64,000 nucleotides of DNA from an uncultured Oscillospiraceae bacterium (GCA_944385445.1 CALWXF010000008.1:1-64000), one strand, 5' to 3'; shown: positions 1 to 8,867, counted from the first letter of the stretch. Notes: generated by a model not told the origin, from the sequence alone. Numbers and translations are program-made.

Positions 1-489
1 ATGGGCATGGTGTTCCAGCACTTCAACCTGTTCCCCAACATGACCATCCGCAAGAACATCACCCTGGCCCCGGTGCGCACCAAGCTGATGAGCCAGGCCG
101 AGGCCGACGACACCGCCACCACCCTCCTCAAGCGGGTGGGCCTGGAGGAGAAGGCGGACGCCTATCCCGCCCAGCTCTCCGGCGGCCAGAAGCAGCGTAT
201 CGCCATTGTCCGGGCCCTGGCCATGAGGCCCAAGGTGATGCTCTTTGACGAGCCCACCTCCGCCCTGGACCCTGAGATGGTGGGCGAGGTGCTGGACGTG
301 ATGAAGCAGCTGGCCGACGACGGCATGACTATGGTGGTGGTCACCCACGAGATGGGCTTTGCCCGGGAGGTGGGCAGCCGGGTGCTGTTCATGGACGGCG
401 GACACATCCTGGAGGAGAACAAGCCCCAGGAGTTCTTTGCCAATCCCAAGCACCCCCGGACCATCGAGTTTTTGTCCAAAGTTCTGTAA
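1..489 (+). CDS. Polar amino acid ABC transporter ATPase (3' part)
   Basis: C-terminal 162 residues of an ATP-binding subunit of a polar amino acid uptake transporter (GlnQ/HisP type), which would couple ATP hydrolysis to import at the inner face of the membrane. Visible in order: Q-loop (VFQHFNLFP, residues 4-12 of the fragment), signature LSGGQKQR (59-66), Walker B with catalytic Glu ([12 protein letters not shown], 81-92) and the H-loop (VVTHEMGF). Walker A is missing because the gene begins upstream of the window; family members are about 240 residues. The ATG at base 1 is an internal Met, not the start. It ends 3 bases before a strong terminator, so it is the last gene of its operon. Substrate cannot be told from this fragment. 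Confidence 0.93.
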   Translation: MGMVFQHFNLFPNMTIRKNITLAPVRTKLMSQAEADDTATTLLKRVGLEEKADAYPAQLSGGQKQRIAIVRALAMRPKVMLFDEPTSALDPEMVGEVLDVMKQLADDGMTMVVVTHEMGFAREVGSRVLFMDGGHILEENKPQEFFANPKHPRTIEFLSKVL

Positions 490-492
490 GAT

Positions 493-536
493 AAGCCCCT
501 TCTCTCTGCCTCAGGGTGGAGAGAAGGGGCTTTTTC
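493..536 (+). terminator. Intrinsic terminator after ABC ATPase
   Basis: A 13-bp stem (493-505 pairing with 520-532) closes a 14-nt loop and runs into a T tract. It begins 4 bases after the stop codon of the ABC ATPase gene. Confidence 0.93.
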
Positions 537-545
537 GTGTCCAAA

Positions 546-597
546 GCCTCCCTTGTGTAAAGGGAGGTGGCATGGCGCAGCCATGACGGAGGGATTG
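546..597 (+). repeat. REP-like unit (+), left flank of element A
   Basis: A 52-nt unit: a CCTCCC/GGGAGG hairpin with TGTAAA in the loop, a second short hairpin (catggc...gccatg) and the tail GACGGAGGGATTG. The same unit recurs about 18 times in the window. Its inverted partner is the shortened unit at 1188-1209, with the large element A between them. Confidence 0.85.
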
Positions 598-600
598 ACC

Positions 601-1184
601 GTCTAACCGCCCAAGGTCAGGCTTGCCAGCCTGGTGGGGACGCTCCGCTGGGCCCGATTTCTCAGCGATGAGAAATCGGGGAAAGAATCGCCAAAGGCGG
701 GGCCTTCCCCCGCCTTGTGGAATCCACCCCGCGGTACGAGGCTGCGCCTGCGTTCTTCTCTGTTCGGCCCTTGGCCTAGTTCATGTCACATAGACGGCGT
801 GGAAATTCTACCTAAAATATCTGCTTCTCTGTAAGGTCGTCCTTCTACCGCCAGGGCCTTACCCTGGTGTGCAACTGTCCCAGTTGCCGGGGGCCTGACT
901 CCCGGCGGCGGGAACGCCGCTACACCAAGGTAGGCCCGGAGGTGGAAACCACCAGGTTATAGGGCCAGCTGCCCAGGGTGGCCTGGTGTGGTGGTACAAA
1001 CAGGGGCCACAGCAAGGGTGACGGGCCGAATATAGCCTTGACGCATGGACAGCCTGGCACCCCAGGGGGGTCCTTAGGGGGGAACGCCCTAAGCGGGTTT
1101 TGGTGCCTTTTGCCCGCTCAAAAGGCACCCCCAGCGGGTAGCGTCCCCACCAGGCTGGCAAGCCTGAGCCTTGGGCGGTTAGAC
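601..1184. mobile_element. Large inverted-terminus intergenic element, copy A
   Basis: A 584-bp element without a convincing gene. Its first about 50 bp are repeated, inverted and nearly exact, at its end: it begins GTCTAACCGCCCAAGG, passes through GGCTTGCCAGCCTGG and reaches GGGGACGCT..CGCTGGG. Inside are perfect hairpins (for example 654-681 and 1101-1128) and the motif GTCACATAGACGGC at 785-798, shared with the other copies. I read it as a non-autonomous, MITE-like element or a mobile structured-RNA locus. It accounts for most of the gene-free stretch between the ABC ATPase and speA. Confidence 0.75.
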
Positions 1185-1187
1185 GGA

Positions 1188-1209
1188 CAACCCCTTACAC
1201 TGGGGAGCC
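1188..1209 (-). repeat. Shortened REP-like unit (-), right flank of element A
   Basis: Begins CAACCCC and ends in the GGGGAGCC half-hairpin, but lacks the middle hairpin. Just beyond it (1222-1265) lies a further element end of the second type, containing CCAGCGGAGCGTCCC. Confidence 0.6.
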
Positions 1210-1323
1210 TTTAGGAGGTCTTCCAGCGGAGCGTCCCTGCCAGGGACGCAGGTTTGCGCCTGAGCAGCAGAAGCAGGCCAAGCCTTCTGCTCGAAATTTT
1301 TCCCTGATTTTTTCCAAAAAATA

Positions 1324-1352
1324 TTGACATCACCCCCGCCCCATGCTATACT
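1324..1352 (+). promoter_or_regulatory. Sigma-70-type promoter of the polyamine operon
   Basis: TTGACA (1324-1329), a 17-bp spacer, then TATACT (1347-1352). This is one base from a perfect consensus. Transcription would begin near 1359, giving a leader of about 400 nt before speA. The leader contains several hairpins (for example around ggcggttttgccgcc near 1455) and no gene I can support. It could carry a regulatory RNA or a separate small RNA of about 140 nt, but I do not recognise a family. Confidence 0.8.
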
Positions 1353-1707
1353 CTGCTGGAATTTGACTGGAGTTTATCTGGCCAAGCATACTAGGACCAC
1401 TTCCTTTGGAAGTTAAGGCCATACGGACAGCCGGGTCCACTGCCGATTGGCGGTTTTGCCGCCTTATTGATGGAGTTAAAAGCTCAAATTTTATAAGTTG
1501 GTTACTTTATAACCGAAATGCGCATTTGCGCAGACTTGTGAAACGGTCAATAACAGAGTAGTAAAAGTATCTTGTTGCTATATAGACTCTATGTACCAAG
1601 CCCCCTCCGCCCCCTTTTTTGTCGTCCCTGTTTGCGGGGCGGCACGCCCTTTTCCCTGCCGGGGATGGGGGCACCGGAACACGGGCTGTCCTAGATTGAC
1701 CTTGTTT

Positions 1708-1745
1708 GACACAAGCTGTACAGATGCAGCTTGTGTCTTTTTTTG
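1708..1745 (+). terminator. Intrinsic terminator / attenuator in the speA leader
   Basis: A perfect 11-bp stem (GACACAAGCTG, 1708-1718, with 1727-1737) is followed by seven T. It lies between the strong promoter at 1324 and the speA ribosome-binding site (GAGGTG about 1750-1755). Either it ends a separate upstream RNA or it is a transcription attenuator controlling the operon. Upstream ACTTGTG near 1531 could pair with part of the left arm as an antiterminator (inference). Confidence 0.8.
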
Positions 1746-1761
1746 TATCGAGGTGTGGCAT

Positions 1762-3231
1762 ATGAAGAGAAAACACGTCCTTGACCAGAGTCAAGCCCCC
1801 ATTTACCAAGCCCTCCAGACCTTCCGCCAGATGCGGGTGGTGCCCTTTGACGTCCCCGGCCACAAGCGGGGCCGGGGCAACCCGGAGCTCACCGAGTTTC
1901 TGGGCCAGCAGTGCGTGAGCATCGACGTCAACAGCATGAAGCCCCTGGACAACCTGTGCCATCCCATCTCGGTGATTCGCCAGGCCGAGGAGCTGGCCGC
2001 CGATGCCTTCGGCGCCGCCCACGCCTTTTTGATGGTGGGGGGCACCACCAGCTCCGTGCAGTCCATGGTGCTGTCCACCTGCAAGCGGGGGGACAAGATC
2101 ATCATGCCCCGCAACGTCCACCGCAGCGTCATCAACGCCCTGGTGCTGTGCGGCGCCATCCCCGTCTACGTCAACCCCGAGGTGGACCACCAGCTGGGCA
2201 TCTCCCTGGGCATGAAGCGGGAGCAGGTGGCCAAGGCCATCCGGGAGAACCCGGACGCCGTGGCGGTGCTGGTGAACAACCCCACCTACTACGGCATTTG
2301 CAGCGATCTGAAGGCCATCGTGAAGATGGCCCACGACGCCGGCATGTACTGCCTGGCCGACGAGGCCCACGGCACCCACTTCTACTTCGGGGAGAACATG
2401 CCCATCTCCGCCATGGAGGCGGGGGCGGACATGGCCGCCGTGTCCATGCACAAAAGCGGCGGCAGCCTCACCCAGTCCTCCCTGCTGCTCATCGGCCCCA
2501 ACATCCACGAGGGCCATGTGCGCAAGATCATCAACCTCACCCAGACCACCTCGGGCAGCTATCTTCTGATGTCCAGCCTGGACATCAGCCGCCGCAACCT
2601 GGCCCTCCGGGGCCCCGAGGTGTTCCGCCAGGTCACCGCCATGGCCCAGTACGCCCGGGAGGAGATCAACGCCGTGGGCGGCTACTACGCCTTCGGCGGC
2701 GAGCTGGTGAACGGTGACTCCATCTTTGCCTTTGACCCCACCAAGCTCAGCGTCCACACCCGGGACATCGGCCTGGCGGGCATTGAGGTGTACGACCTGC
2801 TCCGGGACGAGTACGACATTCAGATTGAGTTCGGAGACATCGGCAACATTCTGGCCTACCTCTCCATCGGCGACCGGCCCCAGGAGCTGGAGCGGCTGGT
2901 GAGCGCCCTGGCGGAAATCCGGCGGCGGTACCAGACCGACGCCAGCGGGCTGATGAACCAGGAGTACATCGACCCCGAGGTGGTCACCAGCCCCCAAGAG
3001 GCCTTCTACGCCGACAAAAAGAGCGTGCGGCTGGAGGACAGCGCCGGGGAAGTGTGCAGCGAGTTTGTCATGTGCTATCCCCCCGGCATCCCCATCCTGG
3101 CCCCCGGCGAGCGGATCACCCCCCAGATTCTGGACTACATCCGCTACGCCAAGGCCAAGGGCTGCTCCATGACCGGACCCGAGGACCCGGACATTGAGCA
3201 CATCAACATTCTCACCCAGGAGGCGCTGTGA
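1762..3231 (+). CDS. speA: Orn/Lys/Arg decarboxylase, probably arginine decarboxylase
   Basis: PLP-dependent decarboxylase of the aspartate-aminotransferase fold (short Firmicute SpeA/YaaO type, 489 residues). It probably turns arginine into agmatine, the first step of polyamine synthesis. The PLP-binding motif is SMHKSGGSLTQSS, with Lys231 expected to form the Schiff base. ADEAHGTH precedes it as in the family. ATG 1762 was chosen because GAGGTG precedes it. The reading frame is open back to 1591, but that extension would run through the terminator hairpin at 1708 and has no family match. Arginine is preferred over lysine or ornithine because agmatinase lies two genes downstream. The stop overlaps the start of speE by one base. 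Confidence 0.88.
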   Translation: MKRKHVLDQSQAPIYQALQTFRQMRVVPFDVPGHKRGRGNPELTEFLGQQCVSIDVNSMKPLDNLCHPISVIRQAEELAADAFGAAHAFLMVGGTTSSVQSMVLSTCKRGDKIIMPRNVHRSVINALVLCGAIPVYVNPEVDHQLGISLGMKREQVAKAIRENPDAVAVLVNNPTYYGICSDLKAIVKMAHDAGMYCLADEAHGTHFYFGENMPISAMEAGADMAAVSMHKSGGSLTQSSLLLIGPNIHEGHVRKIINLTQTTSGSYLLMSSLDISRRNLALRGPEVFRQVTAMAQYAREEINAVGGYYAFGGELVNGDSIFAFDPTKLSVHTRDIGLAGIEVYDLLRDEYDIQIEFGDIGNILAYLSIGDRPQELERLVSALAEIRRRYQTDASGLMNQEYIDPEVVTSPQEAFYADKKSVRLEDSAGEVCSEFVMCYPPGIPILAPGERITPQILDYIRYAKAKGCSMTGPEDPDIEHINILTQEAL

Positions 3232-4082
3232 TGGAACTGTGGTTTAGCGAATTTCATACTCCGGATGTCAAGCACAGCATCCGGGTCCAGCGGCATCTGT
3301 ACTCCCACAAGAGCGAGTTTCAGCAGATCGACATCTACGACACCCCCGAGTTCGGCAAAGTGCTCACCCTGGACGGCAACGTGATGCTCACCGAGCGGGA
3401 CGAGTTCATCTACGACGAGATGATCACCCACGTGCCCATGGCGGTGCACCCCAACGTCCAGGACGTGCTGGTTATCGGCGCGGGCGACGGCGGCGTGGTG
3501 CGGGAGCTGGCCCGGTACGAGTCCATCCGCCGCATTGATTTGGTGGAGATGGACGAGCAGGTGCTGGACGCCTGCCGCCGCTACCTGCCCGGCAACGCCT
3601 GCCGTCTGGACGACGACCGGGTGCACATCTACTTCGACAACGCCCTGCGGTTCATCCGCCGCAAGCATGCCCAGTATGATTTGATCATCGTGGACTCCAC
3701 CGACCCCTTCGGCCCCTCCGAGGGCTACTTCACCCGGGAGTTCTACGGCATCTGCTACAACGCCCTCCGGGAGGACGGCATCATGGTCAACCAGCAGGGC
3801 AGCCCCTTCTACCACCAGGACGCCGAGGCCATGCAGCGCAGCCACAAGCGCATCGTCAGCACCTTCCCCATCAGCCGGGTGTACCAGGCCCACATCCCCA
3901 CCTACGCCGCCGGGTACTGGCTGTTCGGCTTTGCCAGCAAGAAATATCACCCCATCGACGACTTCGACCGGGACAAATGGCTGGCCCTGCACCTGAAAAC
4001 CAACTATTACACCGTCCGGCTCCACACCGGCGCATTCTTCCTCCCGGCCTTCCTGGAGAGAATGCTGGAGGAGGTAGAATGA
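3231..4082 (+). CDS. speE: Polyamine aminopropyltransferase (spermidine synthase)
   Basis: 283-residue class I methyltransferase-fold enzyme that would transfer an aminopropyl group from decarboxylated SAM to putrescine. Motifs: VLVIGAGDGGVVREL (dcSAM-binding glycine motif, about residues 80-94) and IIVDSTDPFGPSEGYF (catalytic Asp region, about 150-165). Start ATG 3231 overlaps the speA stop (TGATG) with AGGAGGCG eight bases upstream; an in-frame GTG at 3228 is less likely. No speD is visible in the window, so the aminopropyl donor must come from elsewhere. The operon also encodes the dcSAM-independent carboxyspermidine route. Confidence 0.93.
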   Translation: MELWFSEFHTPDVKHSIRVQRHLYSHKSEFQQIDIYDTPEFGKVLTLDGNVMLTERDEFIYDEMITHVPMAVHPNVQDVLVIGAGDGGVVRELARYESIRRIDLVEMDEQVLDACRRYLPGNACRLDDDRVHIYFDNALRFIRRKHAQYDLIIVDSTDPFGPSEGYFTREFYGICYNALREDGIMVNQQGSPFYHQDAEAMQRSHKRIVSTFPISRVYQAHIPTYAAGYWLFGFASKKYHPIDDFDRDKWLALHLKTNYYTVRLHTGAFFLPAFLERMLEEVE

Positions 4083-4083
4083 T

Positions 4084-4947
4084 ATGAAACCCAACATTGA
4101 GACCTTTATCGCCTGCGATGCCCCCTTTGAAGAGGCAAATATCGTCCTCTTTGGCGCTCCCTTTGACTCCACCACCAGCTTCCGGCCCGGGGCCCGGTTC
4201 GGCCCCTCCGCCATGCGCCACGAGAGCTTCGGGCTGGAGACCTACAGCCCCTACCAGGACCGGGACCTCACCGACTGCAAGATTTTCGATTCCGGGGACC
4301 TGGAGCTGTGCTTCGGCAGCGTCCAGCAGGCTCTGGAGGACATCGAGGCCCGGGCCCAGGAGATTCTGGACCATGACAAGCTGCCCCTTCTCATCGGCGG
4401 CGAGCACTCCGTCACCCTGGGTGCGGTGCGGGCGGTACATAAGAGATACCCGGATTTACACATCGTCCACTTTGACGCCCACGCCGACCTGCGGCAGGAC
4501 TATCTGGGCATGCCCCTCAGCCACGCCTGTGTCCTCCGCCGCTGCCACGACCTGGTGGGAGACGGACGCATCCACCAGTTCTGCATCCGCAGCGGGGAGC
4601 GGGAGGAGTTCGCCTTCGCCCGTGCCCACACCGATTTCCACCCCTTCACCTTTGACGGCCTGGCCCAGCTCACCCAGCAGCTGGCCCAGAGCCAGGTCCC
4701 GGTGTACCTCACCATTGACCTGGACTGCCTGGACCCCTCGGCTTTCCCTGGCACCGGCACCCCCGAGGCGGGCGGCGTGACCTTCCTGGAACTGCTGGAG
4801 GCCATCCGCCGCTTTGAGAATGTGAATGTGGTTGGGGCAGACGTCAACGAGCTGGCCCCCATGCTGGACGCCAGCGGGGTGTCCACCGCCACCGCCTGCA
4901 AGGTGCTGCGGGAGCTGCTGCTCACCCTGAGCCACGGGGAGGGCTGA
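4084..4947 (+). CDS. speB: Agmatinase
   Basis: 287-residue ureohydrolase that hydrolyses agmatine to putrescine and urea. The binuclear manganese ligands are present: GGEHSVT (His), HFDAHADLR (Asp131, His133, Asp135) and DLDCLDPSAFPGTGTPE. GGAGG sits just before the start, and the gene begins two bases after the speE stop. With speA it forms the two-step arginine to agmatine to putrescine path. Confidence 0.94.
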   Translation: MKPNIETFIACDAPFEEANIVLFGAPFDSTTSFRPGARFGPSAMRHESFGLETYSPYQDRDLTDCKIFDSGDLELCFGSVQQALEDIEARAQEILDHDKLPLLIGGEHSVTLGAVRAVHKRYPDLHIVHFDAHADLRQDYLGMPLSHACVLRRCHDLVGDGRIHQFCIRSGEREEFAFARAHTDFHPFTFDGLAQLTQQLAQSQVPVYLTIDLDCLDPSAFPGTGTPEAGGVTFLELLEAIRRFENVNVVGADVNELAPMLDASGVSTATACKVLRELLLTLSHGEG

Positions 4948-4950
4948 GCC

Positions 4951-5703
<753 letters not shown>

Positions 5704-5767
5704 AAAAGTTTTCCACAAGATTCTCATAGAGTGTTGAAATTTTGGTACATAGAAAGGAAGATGGAAC

Positions 5768-7027
5768 ATGAGTCGAGTATTGGTCATCGGCTGTGGAGGC
5801 GTGGCCTCCGTGGCCATCCGCAAGTGCTGTCAGGTCAGCGAGGTGTTCACCGAGCTGTGCATCGCCAGCCGCACCAAGTCCAAGTGTGACGCCCTGGCCG
5901 CCGAGCTGGAGGGCAAGACCGCCACCAAGATCACCACCGCCCAGGTGGACGCCGACAAGGTGGAGGAGGTCATCGCCCTCATTAAGAGCTATCAGCCCGA
6001 CCTGGTGATGAACATCGCCCTGCCCTACCAGGATTTGACCATCATGGACGCCTGCCTGGCCTGCGGGGTCAACTACATGGACACCGCCAACTACGAGCCC
6101 GAGGACATTGAGGACCCCCAGTGGAAGGCCATCTACGAGAAGCGGTGTGAGGAGAAGGGCTTCTCCGCCTACTTCGACTACTCCTGGCAGTGGGCCTATC
6201 GGGAGAAGTTCGAGAAGGCCGGACTCATCGCCCTGCTGGGCTGCGGCTTCGACCCCGGCGTCACCCAGGCCTATTGCGCCTACGCCAAGAAGCACGAGTT
6301 TGACACCATCGACACCATTGACATTCTGGACTGCAACGGCGGCGACCACGGCTACCCCTTCGCCACCAACTTCAACCCCGAGGTGAACCTGCGGGAGGTG
6401 TCCGCCCCCGGCAGCTACTGGGAGGACGGCCACTGGGTGGAGATCCCCGCCATGAGCATCAAGCGGGAGTACGACTTCGACCAGGTGGGCATGAAGGACA
6501 TGTACCTGCTCCACCACGAGGAGATCGAGTCCCTGGCCGAGAACATCCCCGAGGTGCAGCGCATCCGCTTCTTTATGACCTTCGGCCAGAGCTACCTGAC
6601 CCACATGAAGTGTCTGGAGAATGTGGGTATGCTCTCCACCACCCCCGTGGAGTTTGAGGGCCACCAGATCGTGCCCATCAAGTTCCTCAAGGAGCTGCTC
6701 CCCGACCCCGCCAGCCTGGGCCCCCGCACCCACGGCAAGACCAACATCGGCTGCATCTTCACCGGTAAGAAGGACGGCAAGGAGAAGACCTACTACATCT
6801 ACAACGTCTGCGACCACCAGGAGTGCTACCGGGAGGTGGCCAGCCAGGCCATCAGCTACACCACCGGCGTGCCCGCCATGTGCGGCGCTCTCATGCTGCT
6901 GACTGGCAAGTGGAACAAGATCGGCGTGCACACCGTGGAGGAGTTCGATCCCGATCCCTTCCTGGACGCCCTGGACCAGTACGGCCTGCCCCGCCGGGAG
7001 AACCACAACCCGGTGCTGGTGGACTAA
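5768..7027 (+). CDS. Carboxy(nor)spermidine dehydrogenase
   Basis: 419-residue saccharopine-dehydrogenase-family oxidoreductase (CASDH). It would condense putrescine (or diaminopropane) with L-aspartate semialdehyde and reduce the imine with NAD(P)H to carboxyspermidine. N-terminal Rossmann motif VLVIGCGGVAS (residues 4-14), then ALLGCGFDPGVTQAYCAYA, typical of the family. GAAAGGAAG precedes ATG 5768. It is adjacent to nspC, the canonical partner. Assignment to CASDH rather than a lysine-pathway enzyme rests on sequence plus this neighbourhood. Confidence 0.92.
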   Translation: MSRVLVIGCGGVASVAIRKCCQVSEVFTELCIASRTKSKCDALAAELEGKTATKITTAQVDADKVEEVIALIKSYQPDLVMNIALPYQDLTIMDACLACGVNYMDTANYEPEDIEDPQWKAIYEKRCEEKGFSAYFDYSWQWAYREKFEKAGLIALLGCGFDPGVTQAYCAYAKKHEFDTIDTIDILDCNGGDHGYPFATNFNPEVNLREVSAPGSYWEDGHWVEIPAMSIKREYDFDQVGMKDMYLLHHEEIESLAENIPEVQRIRFFMTFGQSYLTHMKCLENVGMLSTTPVEFEGHQIVPIKFLKELLPDPASLGPRTHGKTNIGCIFTGKKDGKEKTYYIYNVCDHQECYREVASQAISYTTGVPAMCGALMLLTGKWNKIGVHTVEEFDPDPFLDALDQYGLPRRENHNPVLVD

Positions 7028-8236
7028 ATGGAGTATCTGACCCTGGGCCATCCCCCCTTCCAGGGGCTGGCTCCCTACCAGATCGGCGAATTGTTTGGCA
7101 ACCTGCCCACCCCCGCCTATGTCATCGACCAGGCCCGCTTGGAGCAAAACGGCCAGGTTCTGGCCGCTCTGGCCCAGCGCACGGGCTGCCACATCCTCCT
7201 GGCCCAGAAGGCCTTTTCCAACTACGACTTCTACCCCCTGCTCTCCCAGTTCCTGGCGGGCACCGAGGCCAGCGGCCTCTATGAGGCCCGGCTGGGCTTC
7301 GAGGAGATGGGGGGCAAAGAGGTCCATGTGTTCTGCGCCGGGTACCGGGAGGACGAATTTGCCGAGCTGCTGAACTACGCCGACCACATCGTGTTCAACT
7401 CCATTCACCAGCTGAAAACCCTGGGCCCCCGGGCCAAGGAGGCGGGGAAGAGCGTGGGGCTGCGCATCAATCCCCAGTGCTCCACCCAGGAGGGACACGC
7501 CATCTACGACCCCTGCGCCCCCGGCAGCCGCATGGGGGTGACCCGGGAGGTGTGGGACCAGCAGATGGACCCGGACACCCTGGCTCTGCTGGACGGGCTG
7601 CACTTCCACACCCTGTGCGAGCAAAACGCCGACGACCTGGCCACCACCCTGGAGGCGGTGGAAGAGAAGTTCGGGGACGTGCTGCCCGGCATGAAGTGGC
7701 TGAACATGGGGGGCGGGCACCACATCACCCGCCCGGACTACCAGATGGACACCCTGGAGAGGTGCATCCGCCACGCCCAGGAGACCTGGGGGGTGGAGGT
7801 GTACCTGGAGCCGGGGGAGGCGGTGGCTCTCAACGCCGGGTATCTGGTGAGCCGGGTGGTGGATCTGGTGGAAAACGCCGGGGTGCACATCGCCATTCTG
7901 GACGCCAGCGCCGCCTGCCACATGCCAGACGTGCTGGAGATGCCCTACCAGCCCCCCATTCTCCAGGCTGTGGCCCAGCCCGGCGGGGCGCACACCTACC
8001 GCCTGGCAGGCCCCACCTGTCTGGCCGGGGACGTGGTGGGGGACTACTCCTTCGCCCAGCCCCTGCACCGAGGGGACCTGGTGGTGTTTGGGGATATGGC
8101 CATCTACACCACCTGCAAAAACAACACCTTCAACGGCATGCCCCTGCCCGATATCTGGCGGCTGGACCCCCAGGGCGGGCTGGAGCAGCTGACCCAGTTC
8201 GGATATCACAACTTCAAGGCCCGGTTGGGCCGATAA
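7028..8236 (+). CDS. nspC: Carboxy(nor)spermidine decarboxylase
   Basis: 402-residue PLP enzyme of the alanine-racemase-fold decarboxylases. It removes the carboxyl group from carboxyspermidine to give spermidine. Lys61 in LAQKAFS is the expected PLP lysine. HFHTLCEQNADDL and MGGGHHIT (phosphate-binding glycines) are family motifs. It begins immediately after the CASDH stop (0-bp gap), so the two are translationally linked. It is the last gene of the operon and ends in a large palindrome. Confidence 0.94.
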   Translation: MEYLTLGHPPFQGLAPYQIGELFGNLPTPAYVIDQARLEQNGQVLAALAQRTGCHILLAQKAFSNYDFYPLLSQFLAGTEASGLYEARLGFEEMGGKEVHVFCAGYREDEFAELLNYADHIVFNSIHQLKTLGPRAKEAGKSVGLRINPQCSTQEGHAIYDPCAPGSRMGVTREVWDQQMDPDTLALLDGLHFHTLCEQNADDLATTLEAVEEKFGDVLPGMKWLNMGGGHHITRPDYQMDTLERCIRHAQETWGVEVYLEPGEAVALNAGYLVSRVVDLVENAGVHIAILDASAACHMPDVLEMPYQPPILQAVAQPGGAHTYRLAGPTCLAGDVVGDYSFAQPLHRGDLVVFGDMAIYTTCKNNTFNGMPLPDIWRLDPQGGLEQLTQFGYHNFKARLGR

Positions 8237-8278
8237 TGCAAGACGCCCCCTTGGCACTGCCAAGGGGGCGTCTTGCAT
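8236..8278. terminator. 20-bp perfect palindrome between convergent genes
   Basis: Arms 8236-8255 and 8259-8278 are exact reverse complements with a 3-base loop; the left arm starts inside the nspC stop codon. It lies between nspC (+) and the HTH gene (-) and probably ends transcription from both sides. There is no T tract on either strand, so an RNA-stabilising 3' hairpin is the alternative. Confidence 0.6.
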
Positions 8279-8281
8279 GGC

Positions 8282-8488
8282 TTAAAGGGGCGTGCGTCTG
8301 TCACTGACACACAGAATGTAGTCAATGCTGGTGTGATAAAATTTTGCCAACTCAATGAGGACCCGGGTGGGAATGTCGTTTTCTCCTGTCTCATATTTGG
8401 AGTAGCCCGTCTGAGACATGCCCAGAAACTTTGCCACCTGAGTTTGGGTCAAATCGGCATCCTCCCGCAAATCTCGCAATCGGTTCAT
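8282..8488 (-). CDS. XRE/Cro-family transcriptional regulator
   Basis: 68-residue single-domain helix-turn-helix protein. The HTH core is QTQVAKFLGMSQTGYSKYETGENDIP, followed by the usual FYHTSIDYILC extension. Such proteins act as small DNA-binding repressors. An inverted repeat, CTGAAACAG...CTGTTTCAG (8521-8554), sits in its own promoter region, which suggests autoregulation. Target genes are unknown. Confidence 0.85.
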   Translation of the reverse strand: MNRLRDLREDADLTQTQVAKFLGMSQTGYSKYETGENDIPTRVLIELAKFYHTSIDYILCVSDRRTPL

Positions 8489-8520
8489 AACACTTCACCT
8501 CTTGCAGAGTATGGCATAAC

Positions 8521-8554
8521 CTGAAACAGAGTATTGACTTTCAACCTGTTTCAG
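8521..8554. promoter_or_regulatory. Inverted-repeat operator of the XRE regulator
   Basis: CTGAAACAG (8521-8529) and its exact reverse complement CTGTTTCAG (8546-8554) lie upstream of the XRE gene, with 16 bases between the arms. Placement and symmetry suggest an operator; the binding protein is inferred. Confidence 0.6.
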
Positions 8555-8579
8555 ATTAAATTGAGGGCGGGGGATGCAT

Positions 8580-8615
8580 GAAAAACGCCCCCTGGAGGGA
8601 ATCCCTCGGGGGCGT
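8580..8615 (-). terminator. Intrinsic terminator of the RHH gene
   Basis: Read on the minus strand, the stem CGCCCCC/GGGGGCG (arms 8585-8592 and 8608-8615), extended by an inner GAGGGA/TCCCTC pairing, is followed by five T. It lies about 10 bases after the stop of the gene ending at 8623. Confidence 0.85.
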
Positions 8616-8622
8616 GAATAGA

Positions 8623-8814
8623 TTACAGATCGGTGGGCTGCTGGTTGGACGATGCCGCCTCTTTTTCCTTTTTCAACTGCTCAATGCCAATGCGAATGAG
8701 CTCCAATGTGGCGGCAGAACGGCTGGCATATCGGTTCTCAAAGCGAAAATCGTCAATTTCCTTCAACAGCTCTTCGTCCACAATGACGGTGTAGCGTGGT
8801 TTTTGCGTGGGCAC
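8623..8814 (-). CDS. Small ribbon-helix-helix-like DNA-binding protein
   Basis: About 63 residues with the pattern RYTVIVDEELLKEIDDFRF...SRSAATLELIRIGIEQL, a short beta strand and two helices as in Arc/CopG regulators or antitoxins, and a charged C-terminus. I chose GTG 8814 because GAGGAGG lies 8 bases upstream. The longer ATG at 8838 would sit directly against the -10 box of the divergent promoter. No toxin gene is adjacent. The gene faces another small protein (8973-9152) across a promoter region packed with GTTC repeats, so it may control both. Confidence 0.7.
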   Translation of the reverse strand: MPTQKPRYTVIVDEELLKEIDDFRFENRYASRSAATLELIRIGIEQLKKEKEAASSNQQPTDL

Positions 8815-8838
8815 CCATACCACCTCCTCACAGTTCAT

Positions 8839-8867
8839 ATTATGCGCAGGTTCATAGGTTCTGTCAA
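8839..8867 (-). promoter_or_regulatory. Promoter of the RHH gene
   Basis: On the minus strand TTGACA (8867-8862), a 17-bp spacer and CATAAT (8844-8839). GTTC/GAAC repeat units overlap the spacer. Confidence 0.7.

Noticed and set aside
859-1161. Open frames of about 60-120 codons inside the large repeat elements (for example 859-1161, 15602-15919, 28747-29028)
   Set aside because: They start without ribosome-binding sites and encode Pro/Gly/Arg-rich low-complexity sequence. Similar frames in several copies reflect shared repeat DNA, and they are broken in the diverged copies.
1359-1500. A 6S RNA or known riboswitch in the speA leader
   Set aside because: A strong promoter and hairpins are present, and weak end pairing (aatttga/tcaaatt) is possible, but I could not match a consensus of 6S RNA, ykkC, c-di-GMP or other classes with confidence. 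Reported only as an unassigned leader.
1591-1761. In-frame N-terminal extension of speA by 57 codons
   Set aside because: It would run through the intrinsic terminator at 1708-1745, starts without a Shine-Dalgarno sequence and has low-complexity sequence unlike the family. ATG 1762 has a proper site.
1507-3201. Long minus-strand open frame opposite speA, and similar ones opposite the fusion gene, the glycosidase, nspC and others
   Set aside because: In GC-rich genes the opposite strand stays open by codon bias. These frames show no domains, are rich in Gly/Val/His/Leu and lie exactly over strongly supported genes.
8815-8838. ATG 8838 as start of the RHH gene
   Set aside because: It abuts the -10 box, leaving no leader. 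GTG 8814 has GAGGAGG at the right distance.
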